Assembly (NCBI RefSeq): GCF_051020975.1
Contig: NC_135036.1
Span: forward strand, 4,092,001 to 4,156,000
Direction of reading: 5' to 3'
Length of the DNA: 64,000 nt
From: Osmia lignaria lignaria
Taxonomy: Eukaryota > Arthropoda > Insecta > Hymenoptera > Megachilidae
The translations under genes were made by a program, and so were the position numbers. The notes beneath the pieces were generated by a model. It was not told the origin of the DNA. It did not search any database and saw only the letters and a program-made list of their open reading frames with translations. How positions within the stretch are numbered: the first letter of the stretch is position 1; each line of letters opens with the position of its first letter. Shown here in pieces: positions 37,701 through 51,200 of this stretch.

Positions 37701-40700
37701 GCACGCACGCTTGCTCTGACAAGTCTACCGAAATGTTCTGTCCATTTTAGGGCCATCGAAGTGTTACATTTGTAGGTATAATACGAGCAAGTTATAAATA
37801 TTGACTGTTACATTACACATATGTCCTGGCTTTTGAGTTATGTGAAATAGTACATAGTTTCGTGTTATAAACAACAGTAGACCAAAAATGTCAGTCAGCG
37901 AGATTTTTTTATGCCATTGCGTTTTTTACGTTTTACTATGAAGATAACGTGATCATCCCAAAACAGAATTTAACCCTTTGACTGCTATGGACGCACATAT
38001 GCGTCAGGTGAAAGCTGTCGATGCTGACTATGTACCCACATATGTATCCATAGTTTTCTTTTATATCTTAATCGTAATCAAAAGTGATCAATGCATGTTA
38101 CTAATTACACGAATTATGTTATCAGATTATAGTAATGTGATAAAACAATGAAAAAAAGAAAATAAATTTAGAAATGAAGAGAAATAAAAAAGAAAAAATG
38201 ATAAATGTTATTGACTTAATTCTTATTTTCTACACATAGAACGTTTAAGCCTAGAGTACTCAGCAGTCAAAGGGTTAAGTATATCGGAAGTCGATGCTGG
38301 ATTGAATGTTTTAAGATTGAAAGGAATAACACTTGCATCTTCAGCGGAGTAGCATTGGAACACGGAAAAGTTATTTACATTTGTGGGACATCATTCTAAG
38401 AGAAACGCATAATGATTGTAGTATTCATAGGAAGAGTATATCGGTCGATGTACAGAGCGTTTTTTGGAAAACATTGTAAAAAGAATTATTTCAACAAAAA
38501 TGCATTTTTTATAGGATTCTACAAGTTAAATTACAAAATCGGGTTCTGTACGGCGTTGTATAATTGTACAATGAATATTAAAAACTGAAATCATAAGAAA
38601 ATATTGCTTCTTCACTTGAAAATCTTTGAACTACGAAATCGCAAAATTTGAATTTTTTAATGTCTACATGGCTCTATGACCATCAGAAGGGACAGGAATC
38701 GTCCGGAGTTTCTCAGTTTTCCCGCGTGAGGCCCCCAGCATCAATTCGGTCTTGGGCTGTCACTTCTGTTGATCCTTTAGGTCCTAAAGTTTAGGAGGTA
38801 TCTTATTGTTAGTGTAATCGGTCAAAGAAAGCTTTATTTCGCATTTTCATATAATTTTCATGTCCATAAAAAAAAATAAGGAATTGTACCACGAGTCTGC
38901 AATTACTGTAAGACCCGAATTCTATTATAATATAATTCAATTATAATTTTTCGAAATTTCACAAGTCAGTAACTAAGGCATTAACCACGAGTCTGCAATT
39001 ACTGTAAGGCTCGAATTCTATTATAATTCTATTATAATTCAATTATGATTTTTCGAAATTTTATTATAATTCTATTATGATTTTATTATAATTTTTCGAA
39101 ATAGTTTGAAAGTTAGCTTTTTTTAATTTCCGTTTGCTTGTGTTAGTTTTGAAAAATATTACCTATACGTCAAAGTAGATACGAAACTAACAAGTAAATT
39201 ACCGAAATCAGTCGCTTATTCATCGTGAAATTTTCATTGATCTGAAATTTTGCACAAATGTAAGATACGTTTCAAGTTGTCGTTTTACTTAGGAACTTTA
39301 CAATACCTTTAAAATTAAATATTGTTTACTGGGACATGAAGAATACAAATTTTTTAAATAAAAGTTAGTTTCCCTTTTAATTCTTTGAAAAATATACCAC
39401 GTTTGCAACTGAATATAAAACTGTTGCATAGCACAGTGTTTTTATGTCAACGAGATCGCCTCTTTAAACATAGACTGTTGCACATAGAAAGTTCGCAGAA
39501 TTTAAGAAATAAGTGAATGGCACTTTTAAGAGTATGGCACTTATTTGGTTTTAGAGTATGGTTCTCAATAACTAACTTCTTATGTCCGGTGGGGTCTTTT
39601 TTATAATATAGTTGGTGGCGGATGAATGCGTCTTATCGGATGTTTAGGCGGCTGGTCGCAACACGATGTTTGGCTGTCCGGTCGTGAGAAGAGTTCGGTT
39701 ATCGGATGTTTAGGCGGCTGGTCGTAACAATGGCATGTGAAAAAATTCAAAATCATGTTTTTCAAGTAGTTTATAATCTAATGACCCCAATATACTAGAA
39801 ATTTGAAAGAAATATATTTAATAAGAACTCTGTGCCTCGAAAATGAAAGCCTCTGTAATGTATTTTGTTTTACCTTATTTATTACAGGACGAACAATAAC
39901 CATATTCATGGGGAGTAAAAACGGGGTTTTGTTTCATTCGAACGCAATCAGTAGTAAATAAAGTATAGGATGATTTGCTTACTGCTCCACATAAAGGAAG
40001 TACCGCCTAGCCCTAAGGTACTAAGCCCTAGCACCTTAGGGCCGTTTTTTTTCACACGTATACATCAAAAAAATCGATAACAATGCTTTCCGGAATATTT
40101 TAAATGAATATCCACTTTTGACACGAAACGTGATAGGTGAACAGTTTAATGGTGCTCAGCAAACAATATTTCATCATACTCATCAATTAGAATTCTGGAA
40201 TAAATGTTCATAATTGGTATCACTTTAACGAGTATTAGCTATATGTTTCATAAGCGTGGACAGAATTTTTTGGTACACTTAATAAAATTAATCTCGCATT
40301 CAATGTATTGAAGTAAATATATGCGTAAGGAGTTCTTTAGATGAAATGAATATTAACGATTTTCAGTTACAACTTTCGATTGTTATTTATCATTGATTCT
40401 ACAAATAGTTATGGTAGCAATTAGTAGATAACTATATGCTTCCATCTTTTGTTATTTTTACTTACAAAGAGGATATTCCAGATCTCCGTTGCTTACATTG
40501 GCGTAACTATGAATTTATTCTAGGGTGGGTCAGGTCTCTTAGAAATGAACCCCCCTACAGAACGCCATCTTGGGCCATACCCAAGTAAAGTCTAATTGTA
40601 ATGTAATGTAATGTAATGTCTTTTAGAAATTTAGAAATGGGAGTTTTGCAATTTGGGATTGCTAAAATTTTAAAATGGTGAAGGGGCCAATTCACAGTTT

Positions 40701-42177
40701 CGAGGGACCAGGACGAACCTAGCCCTCCCCTAGTTGCGCCAATGTCGGTTATTTTGATAATATTGTAGTATATTATAAATAATAGATCATACAAATAAGC
40801 AGCACTGTTATACTTACAACGAAGTAATCAGATCGACATTTTATACCGCTATTTTCGGGGGGTTGAAAACACCCCCAGAAGTGTTTTCCCATGAACAAAA
40901 GAATTACGTATTATTTACTATTTGATGTACTGTAATGTTTTACAATATCATTAAAATCGACTCCAAATACCTGGAATATTTTCCACGTCAGAAAACTATG
41001 CTAGAGTATCTCCATCATCTTCATTTAATCATACGATATTGTTAACCCCTTGCCCTACAAAATCGTGTCACACTCGTGACGTAACTTACAGTTCAAACGT
41101 GTCAAATTTGGCTGGGACTTTTAGTGTGGTATAATTTGAAGTTTAATTTTAATTATAATTTGCTCAATCAAAAATCATTGAATGCTATGTATGCATAATA
41201 TTTCATTTTTCTTTATTTGTTTGAAAATTGAAGTAATAGTTCTGACTGAAGCATCAATTGAAAAAATCATAGGCGAAGGGGTTAATATATAAAATCATTT
41301 TCCGTTAAAATTACAACTCTATGCGACTACGCAGATGAAGAGATTTTCATATTTCAAACGGGAAGGGAAAATGAAAACCTCCGTTTAACCTCGTAAATGA
41401 AGCTACAATTACGAAACAGCAGTTCTACGAAGCAGGTAATGAGCTTTCTAGTTACATAGAAATCGTATTATTATTTGATAGATCACCAACAGCAAGATCA
41501 AACGGACCCCCGAAAAGCAGTTTAAGAAGGGCGAAGCGGTGGTCGTCGACGGGGGATTTTACTCATTCCCCTCAAAATCAAGGAAGCAATTCACAACTTG
41601 TCAGCAGTAGGTAAGCATGGAATTCATATTTTTCACTAGTGAATGCATTTTTGCCTGCTTTCGTAATTTTCTTTTGATTTATGCACAGACTTTAATTAAA
41701 ATTTGTACTGTTCTTTTTGCTGTTTCTTAACGATGTTTTATGTTGCGTGACATTCGAACGTGTTGTTTATCCTTGATCAGAATGAAGTATTTATGCACTT
41801 TAATTCGATTATACACGAAAAGAGCCGATTAAAAATAGTAACGCCGCAAACTGAAAACTTTGTTGACCCATAGCTAAATTTTCATTGCATCTAACAGGGA
41901 GAACTACCCAAGTGTTACACTCACTTATTAATGAAACTTTGCCAGCTTGTAGAGCTCGTTGAGCTGAACACGCCTATACTCCGTTTTGTGGGCAGACGGC
42001 TAATTGTTTAAAAGATATTAACAATTACAATAAGTTACTCCTTACATTCTGAAGTATGACAAACTCGCACATACAATTCGCAATTTAGAGATCCACGGTT
42101 CAAATCCTTGGTTCCCAACATTTTTTTTTGTAATGATAATTTGTCTTTTTTTGAATAACTATTACATCAAAATTATC

Positions 42178-42208
<31 letters not shown>

Positions 42209-45200
42209 CGGTCACCCAGGATTTGAACCGAGGACTTTTAGATTACGAGTCATGTGTTTAACTGCGGAGCAGATCCGTGACTCGCAATTTGAACGTCCTC
42301 GGTTCAAATCCTTAGTTCCCAAAAATTTTTTTCTTTTTTTTTATGATAATTTTTATGTAATAGTTATTCAAAAAGAGACAAATTATCATTAAAAAACAAA
42401 AATATGTTGGGAACCAAAGATTTGAACTGTGGATCTCTAGATTGCGAGTTGTATGTGTGAATCTGTCATACTTCTCAATGCAAGTAGTAACTAACTTTAA
42501 TTATTAATATCTTTTAAACAATTAGTCGTCTGCCCACAAAACGGGGTATAGGCGTGTTCAGCTCGACGAGCTCTACAAGCTGCCAAAGTTTCATTAATAA
42601 GTGAGTGTAACACTTGGGTAGTTCCCCTTGTAAGTATTGCCTTCTGATCACAAGAAGTCCCATGAGAATAACACAATCTGATTGGTCGCGCCCTACCTCA
42701 GTTTACACCTACTTTCGGTCGTGACGTATGATTGGTCGAAGTGATCACATCTACTAATTAGGCTCGTGTAAAACTAGCGGGTCAGTCCTTATTACACTAA
42801 CGGAAATAAACAGCAGATGTAAAAAACAGAGTTATAAATTTGCAAATCGCTCTCCTGTAAACCTAGCATAAACTAGTTACAATGTTTTTCATATCAAGTG
42901 TCGATACTTTCCTCAATGAATTTTGGTTTTGATAGTATATCATTCTAATCATCCATTTATAAAAATGATTTTTTTTTGTAAAGTACAATTCAAAAATTGA
43001 TCACTGATACCTAAATTCCAATTTTTTTCCATATAGTTTACGCGTTATAAGCGTATAAATAAAAGAGGTAACTAAAATAAATAGATATAGATAAATTGTT
43101 AGATAATTCCAGCAAATAACTTTGTGCTACGTTGCATGAAAATTGGCGTCTCTCCTTTACTGAACATACTTTGTACATAATGTAAAAGTTGTATACATAT
43201 ATAGGTCCTGCAGGTAAATGACACCTGCTGATCGATAAAGTCGAGCAGAACAACGAACTATCGATTACGCTTCGCGACGTGAGTTCACTTTATGGCTCAT
43301 TAATCCTCAAAAGCAGCGCTGTCTTCAGATTGGTTTCCATTTACCGCCTGTTGAACTTCCCTTTGAAACCAACTGAACCGAGAGAATAGGGCCGGAAGTG
43401 CATAATTCCCTTCGTCGCGTCGCGTCTCGTCGCGTCGTGGGGAAGAACGCGTAGAATTACGTTTAAAAAAGCAACACGTTCGTTCCGTCACAATCTTTCT
43501 GTGTGTGTTTCTTTTTGTTATTACTTGTCGTTGTCCTTTTTTCTTTAATCTGTTTTATTTGTTTTGCACCGTATGGTTTCCGTTTGCATTTTCGTTCATT
43601 ATAGATTATCAGCCTCCACCAAGTCTCTGTTCAACCTCTTCAAGCCCCCTGCGACGAACAACGTGAAACATGGGTAAATAAAAAATGTCCTTTAACATTT
43701 TATGATTTTTAATCTCGTCTCTTAACACTTTGACGACTGGTGATGTAAATCATCCTTCTTCATTAAATTCTATACAGGATATCCCGGAGAGAATGTAAGT
43801 TTTTTGAAGGGGTGATTCTGATCAGTTGTTTCCTTCGCCAAAATGTTGATTAAGGCTTCATTTTTTAATTATTAACGAAAAACTTGGGCAAAAGTTGTAT
43901 CGAATAATGAATTTAAAAAAGAAAGGAATAATAGTATCGAATTATTGGTTACTCATGAACAACGAATCCTATTACACCGACGTGGTGCCGATGCACTTGA
44001 TCACGACCACGGTTTGAACGCAGAGCATACCCAACACTCTTGCGGTTCTGCCCGTGCTAAAGGCGCGCTCTGATTGGCCAGTGTTTTTCGTTAATAACTC
44101 GAAAACAAATCCTTAACCAACATTTTGATAAAGGAAAATGTTGTTTAGAATGACCTCAGCAATCATCTCTCCACGGGTCCTACCCCAGTTCTGGGACACC
44201 CTGTATACATATAGTAAATCTAAATACTCTCATTAATATCCCTAAATCATTGCAACAATGTACGTTTCCACGTTTAATTGTTTTAATACAATTACGGTTC
44301 ATGTTTGATTGACCTACATAAACTGTTATATTAAGAGATTTTTATTTCACACATGTATGTATACTAAACAATCTATGCTTGATGTCACGAGAGTCCATAA
44401 CTAAGACGCGCAGGTGGGAAGATGGTGGGGGAACGCAGCGAGCTCTCCTCCAATCGCTTTCCACTTCGTCTGGAAGTATCGCCAATCAGAGCGACAATGC
44501 GCAGAAAAGAACGAAAACTGGTCTTTTCGCAGTTATGGACTCTCGTGACATCAAGTATACATACTAAACTTCTTATTTTTTTCTTTTTATAATTATGATA
44601 AAAGTTTTATTTCTAAGGTTAAAAAATTATGTGTGCAATTTTTTGTCAATTAAAATGAAAATTACTATAATATTAACACCACACAGTCGTCGATGTGTTA
44701 TGGGAGTAAATAAACCACGTGCACTGGCGTAATTAGAATTTCTGTTACGGTGAGTCGAGTGAATCCGATTCTCTTGTTTTATTAAAAGTGTTTGGTGTTA
44801 ATTGCTGCTTAATTCTAATATAATTTTATTGATTATTTCGCGTAACAAGAATATTATTATATATTTTGTATTTGGTTGCATTGCCTACTGCACTTCGGTT
44901 TAAATAGTTATTTTTATCACGGTAAGATTTTACAAATACATGAATGCTTTTTTATTTATACCAATAATTTCTGATCTGCATTTGGAGGAAGTGGTAAGGA
45001 ACAAATCATCTAGTTACGCGAATGAATATATGTACCAACTGTAAAATACAATAAGTTCTCAATTTATGCGATTGAAAGTTGAAAATTTGTGCAATGTGCA
45101 ATGTGCCTCCGGAAAGGTTGAAATGTATTTAGTATACTATTTAACGAGTAAATAGGTTTTATTAGTAGCTGTTGGGTATTTGTATAAATGAAGAAGAAAT

Positions 45201-48200
45201 TATTTCATACTTTTTAGTGCATTTCGAAGTCGGTTGTATTTTTTGTTAAAAATTATTTTATAGTCTCTCGTGTACACATAGCTTAATGGGTGTCTAGTTA
45301 GTAGTGATGTGCGGCCCGACCAATGTGTCGGGTTTCCGACTAGTAGGGTCGGTTCGGAAAACATCGGGCAGGCTCGGGCGGGCGTCCGATACATGCGTAC
45401 AGTCACTAGACACCGTCTAGTGATAAAACAGCATGCAGAAAATTATTTTCTCTTTCCAATGGGTGTTTTGGCAAGGGAAGAAAAAAAACGAGACAAAAAA
45501 GGAAAAGTATATGTTATTGCAACAATAACAAAAAACGAGCTTCTTCCCTCGTTTTATTATTGTTGCAATGCGCTTTTTCTTTTTTGTCTCTTTTTTTTTC
45601 TTCCCTCACCAAAACAGCCATTGGAAAGAGAAAATGATTATCTGCACGTTGTTTTATCACTCTTGTGCTATTATAATTCCCTCATACAGAAACGTGCAAG
45701 AATTGAATATTACAAGTTCAAATGGCTGTTAAACAATGTAATTTGTAGAATCGGTAGTTCTGACTCGGTACCGTTCCGATCACTACCTCTGATGAACGTC
45801 AATGTTATCGCGGTATTAAATACTGACACGAATTACTATTACGAAAGTTAATCGTGAAGTCAATAGCAGATGGAAGGAAACACGTAAAACGAAAGATAAC
45901 CGTGTTCCAAATTTCACGATACGTAGTATCGTTGCAGTAGCATGCCGTTAATTACTGTAACAAAAGTTACCTTTGGCATTTGATCTCGCATGCGAATAGG
46001 GAGATTCCTGATTTTCGTGAATCCGTCTGCTTCTAATTTCAAAATGAAATAAAAAATGCCGTGAATGATAGACTCGTTAGAAAAGAACGTTAGAAAGATA
46101 ACCAAAAGACCAACGCGATGGAAACTCGAAGTCATAAATACTAATTCAAATCATTGTGAAAATCTCAAATACAACAGTTAGTATGACTGTATACTCTGAA
46201 ACAGCTGTTCATGAGAAACTGTAATTTAAAATGCTTACATTTATGAATAGCAAGAAAATTCTTCTATTGCATGATAACGAAAAACCACACGTCGCGCGTC
46301 GGTAAGGTGACTCATGATATTACCGGTCTTGATTGTGAAAGTTGGTACTCACCATAGTTCCAAATATCGTACCATCAAAATATCGCCTGTTAGACAACTA
46401 TCTCCGAGAGTGACATTTCTTCTGAACCCTTAATGATACGAAAATTGTAGTGGATGATTTCTACTACAGTGGAATTCATGGCCTTCAATTTAATTGGCAG
46501 AAGATATTTGTGATGACCGTGACTATTAGATGTATAAATTAATTTTATGCCTGTCTTTTCTTACTTGAAAATTTATTTTTAAACAGTCATGGTAACTCTA
46601 ATTATTGTGGGATTATGCGATGATGAGGCGAAAACGAATGCTAGTTCAATTCGAATTGAGTGAAGATTATATTTGGTACAAATGGTTACAACTCGAAACT
46701 GCTAGACTATGGACAACTAAATTACGACTAAACAAAATTACAACTAAACGACTAAAATACAAACGACACGCTGTAGGAGTGGGGAGAAAAAGGCGTTTCG
46801 TCTCCGAATCGTCTGTCAGACTCGTTAGTGGGGCTGACAACAGACGATCCGTGCCCGACACCTATCATACCGCAATTCGGAACTTCTACATATACAGGGT
46901 GATTCTCTCGATGCTGGACACAAAGGAACACTGGCGACAATGAATTTCTTGACTGGTCCATGAGGAGGTTCCCATTGTCACGTGCCAGCGAGGACCTACC
47001 CGGGCCGAGACGACTCTGTGTGTGTACTGTGCAGAGATGAGATGTTGCGGAGGCTAAGGAATGCGGGTACGATTGGTCAGAGTTTTCTAGTCACGCCTAA
47101 TGCACACGCATTCTAGCCCGTCGCGCGTTATTGGTCGAAACGCTCACACATACTAAGCACGCCGCAAAGTTAAATGGTGTGGGTGCATGACGACGTAGGG
47201 ACTAGGCGGGACAGACCAAGGAGGCACTTCTTAGCCTCCGCAACATCTCATCTCTGCACAATACGTATATGTGTACTGTACGCGTCTGCTAAGTTGAGAC
47301 TCCTAAGGTCTGATTGGTCGGAGCTAGATGGGCCAGACTTAAACACGCACACTTATACAGTTGACCCACACGCATTCTCGCTATTCGCTCTCTAGGTTAC
47401 AATTACTAGTAGAAACTACTACTACTAATACTAGACGAGGGTTCCAGGTGAGGATTAGGCGGAGCGTTTCACACACCTCGAGTCTCAACTTAGTAGACGC
47501 TTACAATACGGACCTCTTCATGGTGCGATCAAGAGGTTCATTGTCGCCAATTCTTTTGTGTCCAGCAGTGAGAGAATTACCCTGTATATTCTAACCTCAT
47601 GCTAGGCGACCGCTTGCAAGAACACTGTCACTATCATCTCGCGGCCATCTAGCGGTCCCCAGCCCGAACTAAAGGCGTCCGGGGTGACGAAACCCTCTCC
47701 CCCTCCACTAAACGCCTACAGCGCTACCAAAGAACGACACACCACGACTGTCCCATTCTTAAGGTCCCCGACCATTCACAATTTTTCAACCTTGGGAGGG
47801 GTTTTTCAGAAAAGCTCTTTTCGCTCTATGACCTGGGAGAGGAAGCACGTTGCACTCCTCGCTTTACCAGGCCTACAGGTCCTCGACGCGTCACCATGAT
47901 CCTATCGTAAATTATCTTAATCTAAACTAAACGTATACGTATAACTAAGCTTAACACTAAAGGATGACTACTATCCTACATTATTGACGTAATTTATGTT
48001 GTGAATATATATTATCACGCCAAATTTCAAATACACAGAAGCACGAAAAAATATTCAAATTTAAAATAGAAATTAATAAAGCGTAATATTAGAGCCACCA
48101 AATTAATGTATACATCTAATACTTGTGGTGGCATAGATACCATTTCATTCAATGTGTGGTGTTGCATAGTGTTGAGTCTATTTTCAACAGAGTATTGTTA

Positions 48201-51200
48201 CGATTAGTTATCTAATTCTTTTAGGGGTTAATTAGAAACTGGTAAGATGAACAAAAAAATATATATACTGATCGAATTGAGTAACTTCCTCCTTTTTTGA
48301 AGTCGGTTAAAAACATGAAAAGATATCAGAACAGTCGCAATAAGAACACCGATCAAGTTATTTAGAATTGGTGTATCATCTTGCTGCTGTATTAAAGGTT
48401 GAACTCGAGGAATGCAATAATAAATTCCGTGTTGAACATAGAGATGCGTGCAAACCGGTATTCGGTATTTCGCATACGGCATGCGGCTGCATGGAATCAC
48501 GCGAGCCTGCGCATTCAAATCTCCAAATGAAACGAAAGGGTCGACCGACATGATACATACGTATAAAACGAACAAAACCATTGCCAATCTAGGGTGATTC
48601 AAACACGATAATATAAGACATATTCAATTTCAAGGCAACAGGTACTTATAAGTCAGGAGAATAATAACTAATTTAAACATTTCTGGATAAAATAGTAGAT
48701 ACTTTTTAATAGAAAATAAATATCCTTTTAGAAACTATTTCCCTGACTATGTTGGATTGATTACTCTAAAATAATGGCATATATTTTTATGTCAATTGAA
48801 GTAAGTTATTATTTAAAGCAGTGGTTCCTCAACAAGTGGTACGCGAAAGGTAGCTTGAGTGATATGAGGATAATTCGTGTAATATACAGTATAACAATTT
48901 TAATATGGTACGATAATCGTATATGTTAGTTTATTTTTATTACAATTATTACAAACGAAAAAAGAAATATATGTCAGCAATGTAATTAAGTGTTTAGTTT
49001 CTTGTTATGCCTGTCAGTGCCTGAAACCACTATTTTCCCAAAAGGGATGCCAGGCGTCACCGACGAGAGATTGTCTTGTCAGTGTAACAGTCTCTCGTCG
49101 GTGGCGCGATTGGGGGTGTACGATGAGCTGGTTCGGTCGGTACAATCGCAGAATATGACGGATTGTATGTTAATCGTGACACGCGCATGTACCCTACCAT
49201 CGCAGCCATACGGACCTTTCTCTTTCTTCCTAATTCAAATTATTATGTTCTTACAGATATTTGGGTAGTGAATGCAATTTTGTAGATCTACATTTCAATT
49301 ATAGAATTGGACATTTTATAACTGCTAAAATTGTAAGAACAATGTAGATGTAGATCTATTTGGTGCTGTTTTGAAACGGAATGTTTCTCAGTAGTTTCCA
49401 AAGGGAGATGGTTAGAAATATCGGAGAGTTTCAAAAAAATTGCATTTTTGCCATGGTTTTCTCTTCCGAAAACCTGTCACCTCGAATTTGGCTGAAGCTT
49501 TGCAAATAGCTTTTTTTGTAAGCCGAAAGAGAAATATTCTTACGTACGCGCAAGCTACGCCCTTTCACATTATTCCGCTAGGAGGCACCCGGGCAGTGTG
49601 GGATTCGTACTACCGTCACTAAAAAATTCGAGGTGGTACACTACTCACTAAAACCCGTCTCTCTTGTGGACCATCGGTACCCTATCAACTGGTCAGTTAT
49701 CCCAGGAATACCGGTGTAAGCTTTGCAAATAGCTTGATTTTACATAAAAACAATATTTGTAAGAAGGATTTTTGGCGACTCGAAAAATGAGACCCAAAAA
49801 TGCTGGCTGCCTTACGGCGGTCAGTTTAAAACAATTTAAACCGAACACGATATAATTTGGATCATATTCACTTATTTTATGTATTGTTCATTTCACCAGA
49901 GTCCATAACTGCGAAAAGTCCAGTTTTCGTTCTTTCGTGCGCATCTTCGCCCTGATTGGCGATACTCCCACTCCCATACGCCTGCGCACAGCGTCGCTGA
50001 GGCGCCTCCACGCGGTGCATCTACGCGAATGTGTATCATTTGGAGTGTATAACGGGTAGCACGGTTTTTTACTCACGTGTATCATTTTATATTCTTCCTA
50101 TTCAACCGTACTATTGTTTCACCCCGTATATTAAACTCGCGGTTAACGAAGTGGGAGTTCAAGGCTTGCTAAGTTCCTCCAGCATCTTCCAACCTGCGCG
50201 TCGCAGTTATGGACTCTGGTGAAGTGAACTATACAAGGAAACATCCCCAATGCGAATTTTTTATTCCTCCATGTAGTCTAAATTATGCCATGTTTGGTCT
50301 CATTTTAATCAGAAAAATTGTACCAATATGTTAAAACAATTTGCATGCAGAAAAATCTAAAAATAAAAAAGTTAAACTTATTAATTTTTCGGCTGCTACG
50401 GCTCTCATGCCATTCTTCTCTTTTGCGACTTACCGGAGATCAAAAGCAGCTGCGAGGATCGAGAAATAGTATCTGTTCTACCCGTATTGTCCATTTTCGC
50501 TACCCACCTTACGGACAGCGTGAGAAGCATTACTGTATTTACTTTTCTACTTTACCGACCTGCACGGTTTTTGTATAAGTTTTTCTTACCATTAGAGTCG
50601 TCATTTTACCCTGTCATTTCACTTACAAAAGAATTAGGTGTGGTAATACTTTTTTGACTTACTCTATTTGTGTTTGATGAAAGGCATAAAATTAATTTAA
50701 AATAGTCACTTACTGTAAGTGTCCGAATAGCTCATGGTTAGAAGTTACGCAAAAACATCTAGTAACCTAAATCGAAAAAAATGATTGGTTAATTTACTGA
50801 ACCACCAGTTTCAAATTTTTTAAGCAAGTTGTAAATTGTATCTCGAACAGCAGACAGTCCTTGATTGTAATGCAGTTAAGGCGAAGGCGAGCAAGCGAGG
50901 CGATGCAGTAAAAGGAACGTATAAAAGTGACGTAACGTATTATGTATCGGGCAAAAATTCTCTCGGTCGAGTAATAAAAGCGAAGTTGTACTCTCAGGTG
51001 ACTCATTCATTCGCGGTCGGTTTCTGGAGTAGATGCGTCTGTATCGCCACGAAAATTTCTGTCATTACAATCAGTGAGGTGATTAAGTACATATTCGAAA
51101 TCGTACAGCATTGTTTCTGTTTAATCGGTGTTATATTGGTAAGTGCAAATACCTATTTGTGTATCAGAAACGGTATAAAATACATAACGTAATTGTAATA

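Noticed and set aside
40012..40043. Stem followed by T-run, terminator-like
   Set aside because: Rho-independent terminators do not apply in an animal genome, and the stem is short.
45309..45851. 180-codon plus-strand ORF, the longest in the window
   Set aside because: It runs through both arms of a hairpin (45428-45655). The Lys-rich and Phe/Leu-rich halves are reverse complements, and there is no domain.
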